From: an uncultured Arthrobacter sp.
Lineage (GTDB): Bacteria; Actinomycetota; Actinomycetes; Actinomycetales; Micrococcaceae
NCBI RefSeq assembly: GCF_947495145.1
Contig: NZ_CANLXP010000009.1
Coordinates: 93,385-157,384 of the forward strand
Reading direction: 5' to 3'
DNA: 64,000 nt
Numbering within the stretch: position 1 is the first letter of the stretch; each line of letters opens with the position of its first letter. Shown here piece after piece: positions 17,623 through 26,167 of this stretch. The notes beneath the pieces are model-generated. The model was given only the letters and a program-made list of their open reading frames with translations. It did no database searches and was not told where the DNA came from. Position numbers and translations under genes: made by a program.

Positions 17623-19278
17623 CTAATTCTGCTCTGACCGGTGCAGCGGAAGCGTCACGGTGAACGTGGTTCCGGCGCCCGGATGGCTGCTGCAGCGGAT
17701 GGTGCCGCCATGACTTTCAACGATCGCCTTGGTGATCGACAGCCCCAGCCCGACGCCTGGAATGGACGATTCGCGGGCCGCAGCGGTCCGGAAGAACTTC
17801 CCGAAAATCTGGGTGGTTTCGTGCTGGGACATCCCGATGCCGGTGTCCTCTACCTCGAGCAGCGCTGCGTCGGTCTCCTGCCGGGCACGGACGGTGACCG
17901 TGCCGCCGTCGGGCGAGTATTTGATGGCGTTGGAGATGAGGTTGTCCAGCACCTGCCGGATGCGCAGGGGGTCCGAGGTGGTCCACAGGATCTCCGGGAC
18001 GTCCAGCTCGAGGGTGACCCCCGTGTTTGCCGCCTGCGGCCCGGCGGACTCAATGCTGCCTTCCACCAGGCCGGTGAGGTCCGTGGGGCGCAGATGGACG
18101 CTCGCGGCGCCTGACGCGGACGCCAGCAGGTTCGAGACCAGCGCGTACAGTCGTTCAGCGTTCCGCCGCGCAACGGAGAGTTGATGGGTGACGTTGTGCG
18201 GTAGCGCGTGGTCGTCGTCGAGCACGAGGTCCAGGTGCCCGATGATCGAGGTGAGCGGCGTCCACAGTTCATGCGACACGTTGGACACGAAGTCCTCTTT
18301 GGCGCTGAGGGCTTCCACCATGTCGGTCACGTCGTTGGAGACGATCACGGATCCGGCGAATTTCCCTTCGCCGTCGGTGATGGCGGTCGCCGCTGTTGCT
18401 ACTGCGCGCTGCGAGTCTTTCGGCCCGAGCCACACCAGGTAGTTTGCAAAGGTCTCGCCGGCCGCAGCCCGCTGCACGGGGTAGCGGTTGGGACTTACGG
18501 GACTGGACTTGTCCGCAGCGTAAAGGTGGCTGGCGCCGTCGTCGTTGGCGTCGCCTGCCTGGATGAGGAGGTCAAAGGACCGCTGCTGGCGGTTGGTGAG
18601 CGTGCGGTTGCCGTTGGCGTCGAGGGCGACGAGGCCGACGTCGATCGTGTCTAGGATGGCTTCGAGGAGCAGCGCGCGCTCAGTGTTCTCACCCTGCAGG
18701 CGGTGCACCTCGGCCTTCGAGGCTTCGAGTTTGCGCTGGCTGTAGACGGAGTTGAGGCTAGCGAAGCGCAGGGATACCGAAACCGTACCCATTGCGACGC
18801 CAAGCAGCACGGCGGTGCTGAATTGGGCCAGGGGAGCCAGCCCCAGCAGCGGGGTCACGCCAAGAATGAGGAAAGGGCCCACGAAGCTGGCCAGGAGGCT
18901 TAGCGCCGGCTTCATCCCGGAGGCCGAAAGCCAGATCACCGGAAAGAGTGCAAGAAGGCTCAGCCCGGGCAGTGTCTCCGCAGCGCCGTTCCGGGTCAGG
19001 GAAATGGCCACGAAATCCAGCAGCGGTATGACCAGGTAGGAGCCGTCGCGGAACTTCTCCCACGGAGCGAGGAAGGCGACCGCGAGCAGCACGGCGTGGA
19101 GGAGGAGTCCGCCGAGGAACAGGGGATTCATCAGCACTGTTGGCGACACGATCATCGCGATGACTGCGATGACGGCAACCAGCAGGGCCAAGGGCAGCTC
19201 ACACAGGCCAACGCGGGTGCGGAAGCGCAGGTTGGAGTACGCCCGCTTCGCTGCGAGGAACATCACGCGCTCACTCAT
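17623..19278 (-). CDS. Membrane-bound PAS sensor histidine kinase
   Basis: From ATG 19278 the product is 551 residues. Five to six membrane segments fill residues 25-175, a coiled coil follows to about 205, a PAS-like domain spans 205-320, the HisKA domain has the phospho-acceptor His336 in SHELWTPL, and the HATPase domain has NLISNAIKYSP, VEDTGIGM and GVGLGLSITKAI. The H-box carries Trp339 where Arg is usual. An in-frame ATG at 19419 would add 47 residues that run through an intergenic inverted repeat, so the shorter form is preferred. It is divergent from its probable partner regulator; signal unknown. Confidence 0.9.
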   Translation of the reverse strand: MSERVMFLAAKRAYSNLRFRTRVGLCELPLALLVAVIAVIAMIVSPTVLMNPLFLGGLLLHAVLLAVAFLAPWEKFRDGSYLVIPLLDFVAISLTRNGAAETLPGLSLLALFPVIWLSASGMKPALSLLASFVGPFLILGVTPLLGLAPLAQFSTAVLLGVAMGTVSVSLRFASLNSVYSQRKLEASKAEVHRLQGENTERALLLEAILDTIDVGLVALDANGNRTLTNRQQRSFDLLIQAGDANDDGASHLYAADKSSPVSPNRYPVQRAAAGETFANYLVWLGPKDSQRAVATAATAITDGEGKFAGSVIVSNDVTDMVEALSAKEDFVSNVSHELWTPLTSIIGHLDLVLDDDHALPHNVTHQLSVARRNAERLYALVSNLLASASGAASVHLRPTDLTGLVEGSIESAGPQAANTGVTLELDVPEILWTTSDPLRIRQVLDNLISNAIKYSPDGGTVTVRARQETDAALLEVEDTGIGMSQHETTQIFGKFFRTAAARESSIPGVGLGLSITKAIVESHGGTIRCSSHPGAGTTFTVTLPLHRSEQN

Positions 19279-19539
19279 GAGACCGCCCGGGCAAGAGCGC
19301 GCGTGTGGATAGGGGGATGCCTGAGACCAACGACATAGTGCATCCATTATGTCGTTACTTTTCGGTATCGCTGCACTATCAGGCTCGGAAAGGTTCCCAA
19401 AGTACATCGATTGTGACAATTCACACCATCACGCGCGTATGCTGTGTAGCACGCTACGGCGATTCGCCGTTCGTCACGGTATTTCGTCCTTTTGTGATGA
19501 ACTGGGAAACTACAGTTCTGATGGGGCCAGGAGGAAACA
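19279..19539. promoter_or_regulatory. Divergent control region between kinase and regulator
   Basis: The 261-bp intergenic region holds a perfect 9-bp inverted repeat AACGACATA (19329-19337)/TATGTCGTT (19348-19356) with a 10-bp spacer, and a second near-perfect palindrome ACGGCGATTCGCCGT (19456-19470). Both are candidate operators, for instance for the adjacent response regulator. GGAGGAAAC precedes the regulator GTG. Confidence 0.5.
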
Positions 19540-20319
19540 GTGCCAGATCCAGGTGTGGCGGTAGTGATCGAGGATGATCTCGATGTCCGCAACCTCGTGA
19601 GCACAGTTCTCACGCAGTCCGGGTTCGTTGTTCACACCGCAGCCGAGGGCCGCAGTGGCGTGGAGGCGGTCAAGGAGCACAACCCCACGCTTGTCACGCT
19701 CGACGTCGGTCTTCCGGACATCGACGGCTACGAGGTACTGCGCCGCATCCGCACCGTCAGCGACTGCTACGTGATCATGCTGACCGCGCACAACGAGGAG
19801 ATCGATACGCTCACGGCGCTGCAAGCGGGAGCCGATGACTTCGTCACCAAACCTTTCCGGCCGCGCGAACTCCGGGCGCGCATCGCGGCAATGATGCGCC
19901 GGCCCCGCGGTGGCCTGACAAGTGAGCAATCAACGACGACGACGGCGCCCTCCTCTGAGGAGGCTCCCGCTCCGGCGCGGCCGGCCTCGGTGCTGCGGCA
20001 CAACGGCCTGGAGCTGGACAAGGACACCCGCACCGTCACCGTGCGGGGTGAGGAACTGGTGCTGACCCGCAGCGAGTTCGACCTGCTCCATGAATTGCTG
20101 CGAAGTTCGGGTGCCGTGCGGACCAAGGGTGATTTGGTGCGGGTGGTGCGGGGGCAGTACTACCGCACCGACACGTATATCAGCGAGGCCGATGAGCGGG
20201 CCATCGAGGTGCATATCGGGAACCTCCGGCGGAAGCTGGGGGAGGACCCCCGGAGTCCGCGCTGGTTGATGACGGTGCGGGGCGTGGGCTACCGGCTGGT
20301 GCCGCGGCGGGCGGACTAG
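19540..20319 (+). CDS. OmpR/PhoB-type response regulator
   Basis: The 259-residue protein has an N-terminal receiver (residues 1-120) with acidic pocket Glu11-Asp12-Asp13, phospho-acceptor Asp55 in VTLDVGLPDIDGYEVL, Thr82 and Lys104. A Thr/Ala/Pro linker (about 125-155) leads to a winged-helix DNA-binding domain (about 160-255) with LTRSEFDLLHELLRSSG and VHIGNLRRKLGEDPRSPRW. It starts at GTG behind AGGAGG. Divergent pairing with the PAS kinase makes them a likely two-component system. Confidence 0.93.
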   Translation: MPDPGVAVVIEDDLDVRNLVSTVLTQSGFVVHTAAEGRSGVEAVKEHNPTLVTLDVGLPDIDGYEVLRRIRTVSDCYVIMLTAHNEEIDTLTALQAGADDFVTKPFRPRELRARIAAMMRRPRGGLTSEQSTTTTAPSSEEAPAPARPASVLRHNGLELDKDTRTVTVRGEELVLTRSEFDLLHELLRSSGAVRTKGDLVRVVRGQYYRTDTYISEADERAIEVHIGNLRRKLGEDPRSPRWLMTVRGVGYRLVPRRAD

Positions 20320-20324
20320 GTCCT

Positions 20325-20345
20325 TCTAGGCCTTGTTCTCCTAGA
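20325..20345. terminator. Small convergent inverted repeat
   Basis: TCTAGG (20325-20330) and CCTAGA (20340-20345) lie between the converging regulator and Hpt-like genes. The stem is only 6 bp, so any bidirectional terminator role is tentative. Confidence 0.3.
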
Positions 20346-20346
20346 T

Positions 20347-20796
20347 TTAGTTGAGGTGCAGCAGCCGCAGTTCCCGCATGGTGCGTATTCCGCACCGGTG
20401 AACGGAGGGGAGTGCTGCCTCGGCCTCTTCGAGTTTGCCCTCGCGCAGCAGTCCCTCGAGCGCAGTGGCCAGCGTGACGAGCTGAGTGGCTCCCACCATG
20501 GTGGAGGTGATCTTCAGGCTGAGCACAGCGTCGAGTGACGCGGCCTGATTGCGTCGGGCGATCGCCGAGGAAATGCGTGAGTCTCGCTCGTCCCAGACGG
20601 CCACGTAGTCGCGCACAAAAGCCCGGGCCGCAGCGGGGCTGTCGAGCTGATCCTCAAGCTCATGGAGAACGTTGGGGTCCACGAGGGGTGTCCTGTCTAC
20701 ACGGTGGCTACCGCCCGGGGCGCGCCGCACGTCAGCACCGACGACAGGCAGGGTCTCTGCATCGTCGTCATGCGCGCCGGGGCGGGAAAATGCCAT
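20347..20796 (-). CDS. Hpt-domain-like protein lacking the phospho-histidine
   Basis: Residues 35-145 of this 149-residue protein look like the four-helix Hpt fold: VLHELEDQLDSPAAARAFVRDY, then DAVLSLKITSTMVGATQLVTLATALE, then a final helix. In a true Hpt the middle motif reads H-x-L-K-G-S; here Leu92 stands in the His position, with Lys95 retained. It therefore probably cannot relay phosphate but could still bind a receiver domain. It converges on the response regulator. TAGCGT lies 6 nt before the ATG, a possible leaderless promoter. Confidence 0.7.
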   Translation of the reverse strand: MAFSRPGAHDDDAETLPVVGADVRRAPGGSHRVDRTPLVDPNVLHELEDQLDSPAAARAFVRDYVAVWDERDSRISSAIARRNQAASLDAVLSLKITSTMVGATQLVTLATALEGLLREGKLEEAEAALPSVHRCGIRTMRELRLLHLN

Positions 20797-20915
20797 GAGC
20801 TAACGCTACTTTCTGAAAATGTGAGAAAAGCTGGAATGGACTGATGCTGTGCAAACACTGCGGAATTCTTCGGCCTGCGTACTAGCTGGTGTTTATTGTG
20901 GGCTCACGAGCCGGA

Positions 20916-21803
20916 TCAGGACCCGCTGAACGTTGCGATCGCATTGATTACAGCTGGGCCGAGGATGATGATGAACAGCACCGGAAAAATGAAGAAGAGC
21001 AGGGGGAACAACACAGTGACCGGGAGCTTCATTGCTTTCTCCTCCGCCCGCTGACGCCGCTTCACGCGCATCACTTTGGCTTGCGTGCGGAGTACGCCGC
21101 TGAGCGCGATGCCGTACGCGTCCGCCTGCACGATGGCTTTGACGAAGCTGCGCAGTTCGGGAATGCTGGTGCGGTCGGCGAGGGCCAGATAGGACTCTCG
21201 CCTGCTGCGGCCCACCTGCATGTCCTGAAGCGTTCGCACGAGTTCCTCGGCGAGCGGGCCTTTGCCGGTTTCACCTGCACGCTGCATGGCGCTTTCGAAA
21301 CCGAGGCCGGCTTCTACCGAGATAAGCATCTGGTCCAGCGTGTTGGCCAGTTCCAGTTGCATGGCCTTCTGTCGTTCCTGACCCTTGCTGTACAGCAGCA
21401 GATCGGGGATGAAATAACCGAGAAGAGTCAGGAAGATCGCCACCATGGTGATCAGCGGCTTCTGTGCCGCGTTGGCCATCACGAAACCGAGGGCGGCGGC
21501 GACCAGGCAAAGCGCCGGTTTGGCTCCCAGCACTTTGCCGAGCGGCATCGAGGCGGGTCGACCGGCCAAAGCGAGGAGCATGTCCAGCTTCTGCACGTAT
21601 TGCGGCGGCGTGATTGCGTAGCCCAAACGTGCGAGGACACCGGGACGTACCACAGCCCGTGATTCTTCGGCTCGCCGGACGCCTCGACGCAGGTTCTCCT
21701 GGACGCCCTTGTTGGATTGATTGCCGGGGCTGAGCAGTGCCCAGCCGAGGTATCCCAGGGGGGCCGCAACGAGGAGCAGCGATGTCAGTACAACCGGGTT
21801 CAT
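20916..21803 (-). CDS. tadC: Tad pilus inner-membrane platform protein TadC
   Basis: The 295-residue type II secretion F-domain protein has a membrane segment near residues 5-25, a second pair near 125-155, the GspF-type cytoplasmic region with ALDQMLISVEAGLGFESAMQRAG, and a C-terminal membrane segment (VTVLFPLLFFIFPVLFIIIL). With TadB it should form the membrane platform driven by TadA. AGGAGG lies just before the ATG. It is the last gene of the operon; GGCTC/GAGCC at 20901-20912 lies just past the stop. Confidence 0.9.
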   Translation of the reverse strand: MNPVVLTSLLLVAAPLGYLGWALLSPGNQSNKGVQENLRRGVRRAEESRAVVRPGVLARLGYAITPPQYVQKLDMLLALAGRPASMPLGKVLGAKPALCLVAAALGFVMANAAQKPLITMVAIFLTLLGYFIPDLLLYSKGQERQKAMQLELANTLDQMLISVEAGLGFESAMQRAGETGKGPLAEELVRTLQDMQVGRSRRESYLALADRTSIPELRSFVKAIVQADAYGIALSGVLRTQAKVMRVKRRQRAEEKAMKLPVTVLFPLLFFIFPVLFIIILGPAVINAIATFSGS

Positions 21804-21812
21804 GCTGCCCTC

Positions 21813-22742
21813 CTAAAACTTCAGATCGATTAGTTTGCGGAGCCACAGGCATCCGATGGTCATCATGACCACTGAGGCGCCGATCATGACCCAACCGAGC
21901 GGCTCAGTGAACAGCGGGTCCACGTAACCCGGGCTTACGAGCATGAGCATCGCGCCGATGCCGAACGGCAGGGCCACCAAAATGTAGGCCGAGAACTTTC
22001 CCTCGGCGGCCAACGCCCGGATCTGTCCCTTGATCTCGCTGCGTTCGCGGATGGTAGCGGCTACCTGGTCGAGCACTTCTGCCAGATCCCCACCGACTTC
22101 GCGGTTGATCTGAATCGCCTGGGCGACCCAGGCGAAGTCCTCGCTTTCCATGCGCTTCGAGGTGTCGAGCAGAGACGCAAGCAGGTCCTTGCCGAGACTG
22201 GTCTCGGTGACCACGCGTCGCATCTCGTCGGACGTGGGAGAATCCGCCTCGATGGCTGCCGCATCGATCGCCCGCAGAATACTGTGACCAGCACGCAGAC
22301 CGCCCGTCAACAATTGCAGGGTGTCGCCGAGCTGTGCATCGAACTTCGAGCGTCGCCGTTTGATTTCAGCAATTATGCCGACATGCGTGGCGAACCATGG
22401 CGAAAGAATAAAGGCGATAACTCCGGCGCCGAGCAGGATAGCGAGTATGAAGAAGACGGCGCTTGCAGCAAGGCAAAGAACGAAGACGTCCGCCTGGCTC
22501 AGCCGCATACCAGCCATCTCGAGCAATTCACGACGGAAGAGGCGTTGCGGATGCTTCTTCAGGAACCGTTCCATCGCCCGCACAGCTGAGCCAGCGAACG
22601 TGGTCAACTGCGAGTCTGATTCCTCAGCCGGCGGTCGGCGACGGTCTAACGGCACCGCTGACTGGCGAGGGCGAGTCGCGAACATTAGAAACGCAAGTGC
22701 AGCCAGGCAAAGCGCGGTGCCGTACAGCAACAGAAGAGCCAT
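21813..22742 (-). CDS. tadB: Tad pilus inner-membrane platform protein TadB
   Basis: This 309-residue F-domain protein has an N-terminal membrane segment (ALLLLYGTALCLAALAFLMF), paired membrane segments near residues 90-125, the cytoplasmic DTLQLLTGGLRAGHSILRAI and GGDLAEVLDQVAATIRER characteristic of TadB, and two C-terminal membrane segments. It is 4 nt downstream of tadA and 9 nt upstream of tadC. The pair tadB-tadC is diagnostic of Tad as opposed to other type IV pili. Confidence 0.92.
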   Translation of the reverse strand: MALLLLYGTALCLAALAFLMFATRPRQSAVPLDRRRPPAEESDSQLTTFAGSAVRAMERFLKKHPQRLFRRELLEMAGMRLSQADVFVLCLAASAVFFILAILLGAGVIAFILSPWFATHVGIIAEIKRRRSKFDAQLGDTLQLLTGGLRAGHSILRAIDAAAIEADSPTSDEMRRVVTETSLGKDLLASLLDTSKRMESEDFAWVAQAIQINREVGGDLAEVLDQVAATIRERSEIKGQIRALAAEGKFSAYILVALPFGIGAMLMLVSPGYVDPLFTEPLGWVMIGASVVMMTIGCLWLRKLIDLKF

Positions 22743-22746
22743 CGCG

Positions 22747-24219
22747 CTACCTCTGGCCGCTCAGCGCAGCGCCGAACACGGCGGGCGAGACCCGAATGCC
22801 CATGTCCTCGAACCGCTCCATGAACCGTGGGCGGATGCCCGTCGGGACCGGCTTGCCCAGGAAACGGCCCGAAGAGTCCACACCAGCGGAATAATCGAAC
22901 ACGAAGGCGTCCTGCAGGGTCACGACGTCGCCCTCCATTCCCTGCACCTCGGTTACATGGGTAATGCGCCGGGTGCCATCACGGAGGCGCGAGATTTGAA
23001 TGACTAGGTTCACGGCGGAGGCCAACTGCTCCCGAATGGCGCGCAGCGGCAGATCCATTCCCGCCATCAGAACGAGCGTTTCAAGACGCGCAACGGCGTC
23101 ACGAGGTGAGTTGGCGTGCACGGTGGAGAGCGAGCCGTCGTGGCCCGTGTTCATGGCCTGAAGCATGTCCAGCGACTCGCCGCCACGGACCTCGCCGATG
23201 ACGATGCGGTCGGGACGCATACGTAGCGAGTTCTTCACCAGGTCGCGGATAGTCACTGCGCCCTTGCCTTCTGTGTTTGGTGGACGGCTCTCGAGCCGCA
23301 CTACATGCTGCTGCTGAATCTGTAGTTCAACGGCGTCCTCAATGGTCACAATACGATCGTCGTGCGGTAGGAATGAGGACAGTACGTTGAGCAGGGTGGT
23401 CTTACCGGTACCGGTACCGCCGGACACAATGATGTTTAGTTTCGCCTTCACACATGCGTCCAGCAGTTCGGCCATTTCCGGCGTGAGCGTTCCAAAGCTG
23501 ATGAGCTTTTCCACTGTGAGCGGCTTCTTGCTGAACTTTCGGATGGTCAAGGACGATCCGTTTACGGCCAAAGGGGGGATGATGGCGTTGACACGCGAGC
23601 CGTCTTCGAGGCGCGCATCAACAAAGGGGGAGGATTCGTCGATGCGCCGACCCACTTTGGAAACGATTCGCTCGATCACTCGGCGCAGCTGTGCCTCCGA
23701 CTGAAATGTTGAGTCGGCGAGAACCAGTTTGCCTCGGCGCTCGATGTAAATCTGATCGGAGCGGTTCACCATGATCTCGGTGACGTCCTCGTCGTCGAGT
23801 AGGCGCTGCAGCGGGCCGAGTCCCAGCACGTCGTCGGCAACGTCCTGAATAAGCCGTCGACGCTCGTCAGGGGTGAGCGGCACCTGCTCAGCGTCGATGA
23901 CCTGACTAAGCTCCTCGCGCGCAACTGTTCGGAGGTCTTCCTCTTTCAGCGTGGAATCGCTGAAGCGGGCACCCATCCGCTCGTAGAGGGCTTCGGCTGC
24001 GCGCTGCTTTAGACCGGCGAAGGCATCAACACGCGCTGTGACGGGTGCTTCGGCTGCGCTGCTGGCACCGGTCACTACGGCACTCTGAAAAACACCTTCT
24101 GCTAGCTCCAAGGCGCCGATGACAGTAGTGGGCTGTTCGGGCACCGCAACTTGTGTGGCCCCATCAACAGCGGCAGGCTCCGAAGTATTGGCCTGGTTTA
24201 GGCGTTCAGAAAGTTTCAT
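22747..24219 (-). CDS. tadA: Tad pilus assembly/secretion ATPase TadA (CpaF)
   Basis: The 490-residue secretion-superfamily ATPase has Walker [15 protein letters not shown], the Asp box [15 protein letters not shown], Walker [16 protein letters not shown] and the His box [21 protein letters not shown] long variable N-terminus (about 90 residues) precedes the all-alpha domain. ATG 24219 is chosen because it overlaps the cpaE stop (TAATG); an upstream in-frame ATG at 24267 would add 16 residues inside cpaE. TadA powers pilin assembly. Confidence 0.95.
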   Translation of the reverse strand: MKLSERLNQANTSEPAAVDGATQVAVPEQPTTVIGALELAEGVFQSAVVTGASSAAEAPVTARVDAFAGLKQRAAEALYERMGARFSDSTLKEEDLRTVAREELSQVIDAEQVPLTPDERRRLIQDVADDVLGLGPLQRLLDDEDVTEIMVNRSDQIYIERRGKLVLADSTFQSEAQLRRVIERIVSKVGRRIDESSPFVDARLEDGSRVNAIIPPLAVNGSSLTIRKFSKKPLTVEKLISFGTLTPEMAELLDACVKAKLNIIVSGGTGTGKTTLLNVLSSFLPHDDRIVTIEDAVELQIQQQHVVRLESRPPNTEGKGAVTIRDLVKNSLRMRPDRIVIGEVRGGESLDMLQAMNTGHDGSLSTVHANSPRDAVARLETLVLMAGMDLPLRAIREQLASAVNLVIQISRLRDGTRRITHVTEVQGMEGDVVTLQDAFVFDYSAGVDSSGRFLGKPVPTGIRPRFMERFEDMGIRVSPAVFGAALSGQR

Positions 24220-25412
24220 TAGACCACCACGCGCCGGTGCAGACCGCGCTGGCCACGTGCTCGCCACTTCGGGTCGAATCGTTCCACGAGCGAGCGCAGG
24301 TTTTTGGTAGCGGGATCACGCACTTCTTCCTGAAGCAGCGGGACACCGCGATTAGTGGCGAGGGAAATTCCGCGCGAGCGAGGGATAGAGATGTCAACGG
24401 GAGCGCCGAGAGTCGCTTCAACGTCCTGAACGGAAAGGCCTGTTTTGGAATCGGCGAAATTGAGGACCACGTGGCGGGTCTCGGGGAAAAGATCCAACTT
24501 GCCGAGCACATCGAGCCCAGACCGCAGACCGCGCACGCTCGGAACATCCATTCCGGTGATCCAGACGGCGTCGGTGCTCTGTTCGAGGGCGGCCAAACTG
24601 TGTTCGGTAAGACCTGGGCCGGTGTCGAGGACAACGTAGGCGAACTCAGCTGAGAGCTGTTTGATCAGCACCTCAAGCTGCGCGGCGGAGATATTGTCGG
24701 CATCAGCCGGATTCGACGGAGCACACAGCGCGTAGATTCCCGAGGGGTGTGGCGTCAGGAACGCTTTGAGGATCATCGTGTCGGTGCTTGCCGAACTGGA
24801 GACAGCATCCAGTACGGAGTACTCCGGATCGAGGTACAGGTTGGATGCAACGTCTCCGAATTGCAGATCGATATCCACCACAACAACACCCATCGGTGCA
24901 ATCTTTCCCAAGCCGACGGCGAGGTTAGTAGCGATGGTGGTCTTACCGACGCCGCCCTTGGGAGAGAACACTCCAATGACCAGACCGTGCTCTTGCTTGG
25001 GGGCGGTGGGTCCGTTTTCCGTACGGGTTCGGCTCGTGAAGGCGTGACAAGCTCGCTCGAGGAGCATACGGACGGTGGGGATGTCGGCCGTTGGCTCGAC
25101 GATGTCCCGGATACCCGCGCGCATTGCCTGCAGCGCGACCCCAGCTTCATCGGGCGTAATGAGGACCAGGCTGACGTTGGGGAAGCGCACATCGACGACG
25201 GTGGCCAGGCGGAGGGCACCGTCGACTGCGACGCCCGGACCGAGCACGAGTACCTCGGGCTGCTGAACGGCGACTAGGTCAAGCAGATCTTCGGGCCGGG
25301 AGAGCAACTCGGGACGCACAGCTAGGACTTCGCCCGGAAGACCGCCCGCGGTTGCTAAGCGGACCTTCTGCTCGAATGCGTTGTCCGCGGTGATGAGGAG
25401 GAAGCGGCTCAT
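24219..25412 (-). CDS. cpaE: Tad pilus localisation ATPase CpaE/TadZ
   Basis: The 397-residue protein has an N-terminal receiver-like domain without a clear phosphorylation site (about 1-120), then a MinD/ParA-type ATPase with deviant Walker A FSPKGGVGKTTIATNLAVGL near residue 155 and VVVDIDLQFGDVASNLYLD. Family members place the pilus machinery at a cell pole or site. It overlaps cpaB by 4 nt and tadA by 1 nt. The C-terminus is basic and Arg-rich. Confidence 0.92.
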   Translation of the reverse strand: MSRFLLITADNAFEQKVRLATAGGLPGEVLAVRPELLSRPEDLLDLVAVQQPEVLVLGPGVAVDGALRLATVVDVRFPNVSLVLITPDEAGVALQAMRAGIRDIVEPTADIPTVRMLLERACHAFTSRTRTENGPTAPKQEHGLVIGVFSPKGGVGKTTIATNLAVGLGKIAPMGVVVVDIDLQFGDVASNLYLDPEYSVLDAVSSSASTDTMILKAFLTPHPSGIYALCAPSNPADADNISAAQLEVLIKQLSAEFAYVVLDTGPGLTEHSLAALEQSTDAVWITGMDVPSVRGLRSGLDVLGKLDLFPETRHVVLNFADSKTGLSVQDVEATLGAPVDISIPRSRGISLATNRGVPLLQEEVRDPATKNLRSLVERFDPKWRARGQRGLHRRVVV

Positions 25413-26167
25413 CGGTACAGTTCCTTGTCCTGGACGATGAATGGGGGAGCGTCGCTATTGGCAGCGTTCGCTTTACTCAGCCAGACGAAACCGAACTCGC
25501 TCACGAAAACAAGTCGTGTCGCCTGATCAGGATTGAGGGCTAACGTGACCATCAGTGAGCCCTCCGGCAGAACGTCGCCCTGGGTCTCTTCCCCCTCAGC
25601 AGCGGGATCAGCAGCGGCGGGGCTGACGGGAGCACCCTGCACAGCGGTAACCAATACTTTGGGCAATCCAAGCTGGCTTGATTCCGCCTCAGGTCGTTCC
25701 TCGAGGCCACCTTCCGGAAGGGACATGAACACGCCAACGTAGTCGCCAGCCGTGACCTTGCCTCCAGCTATCCGGCGCGGTTCTACGAGGATCGAAATTT
25801 CGTGCAGTCCTTCCGGTACCTCTACAGAACTTGGCGCGACCAATTCGGAGGGATCAACAAGTCGCTCCGCCAGCAGCTGCTCCCCGGCTATCAAGTCAAC
25901 AGAGGTAACCATGCCTGCTGAACTGTCCAGGTTCTTCAATGCCGTATCAGCGACGGACGAACCGGGAAGCTGTTCGACGACGAGTGATGCTGCAAGTTCA
26001 GAGACGGGGGTCCCGGCAGGAACTGGTTCTCGAACTACGAGGACGTCAATCGGCTCTAAACCCTGCACTGCCCGCGCTTCAGCGCCGTTGGCAAAGCTGA
26101 ACACCATCACCGCACCGACGAGCGCGAGGACAACGGCGGCAATGCCGGCAATCAAGCGGGACTTCAT
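25409..26167 (-). CDS. cpaB: Flp pilus assembly protein CpaB/RcpC
   Basis: The 252-residue protein has an N-terminal membrane segment (AGIAAVVLALVGAVMVFSFA) followed by an extracytoplasmic SAF-type domain (DVLVVREPVPAGTPVSELAA to about residue 110) and a second beta-rich region with an acidic insertion (AAADPAAEGEETQGD). In Gram-negative Tad systems CpaB supports the secretin; with no outer membrane here it more likely works in the cell wall. It overlaps both neighbours by 4 nt. Confidence 0.85.
   Translation of the reverse strand: MKSRLIAGIAAVVLALVGAVMVFSFANGAEARAVQGLEPIDVLVVREPVPAGTPVSELAASLVVEQLPGSSVADTALKNLDSSAGMVTSVDLIAGEQLLAERLVDPSELVAPSSVEVPEGLHEISILVEPRRIAGGKVTAGDYVGVFMSLPEGGLEERPEAESSQLGLPKVLVTAVQGAPVSPAAADPAAEGEETQGDVLPEGSLMVTLALNPDQATRLVFVSEFGFVWLSKANAANSDAPPFIVQDKELYR

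Noticed and set aside
19412..19425. TGTGA-N4-TCACA resembling a CRP/GlxR site
   Set aside because: The consensus needs six bases between half-sites; four makes a match unlikely.
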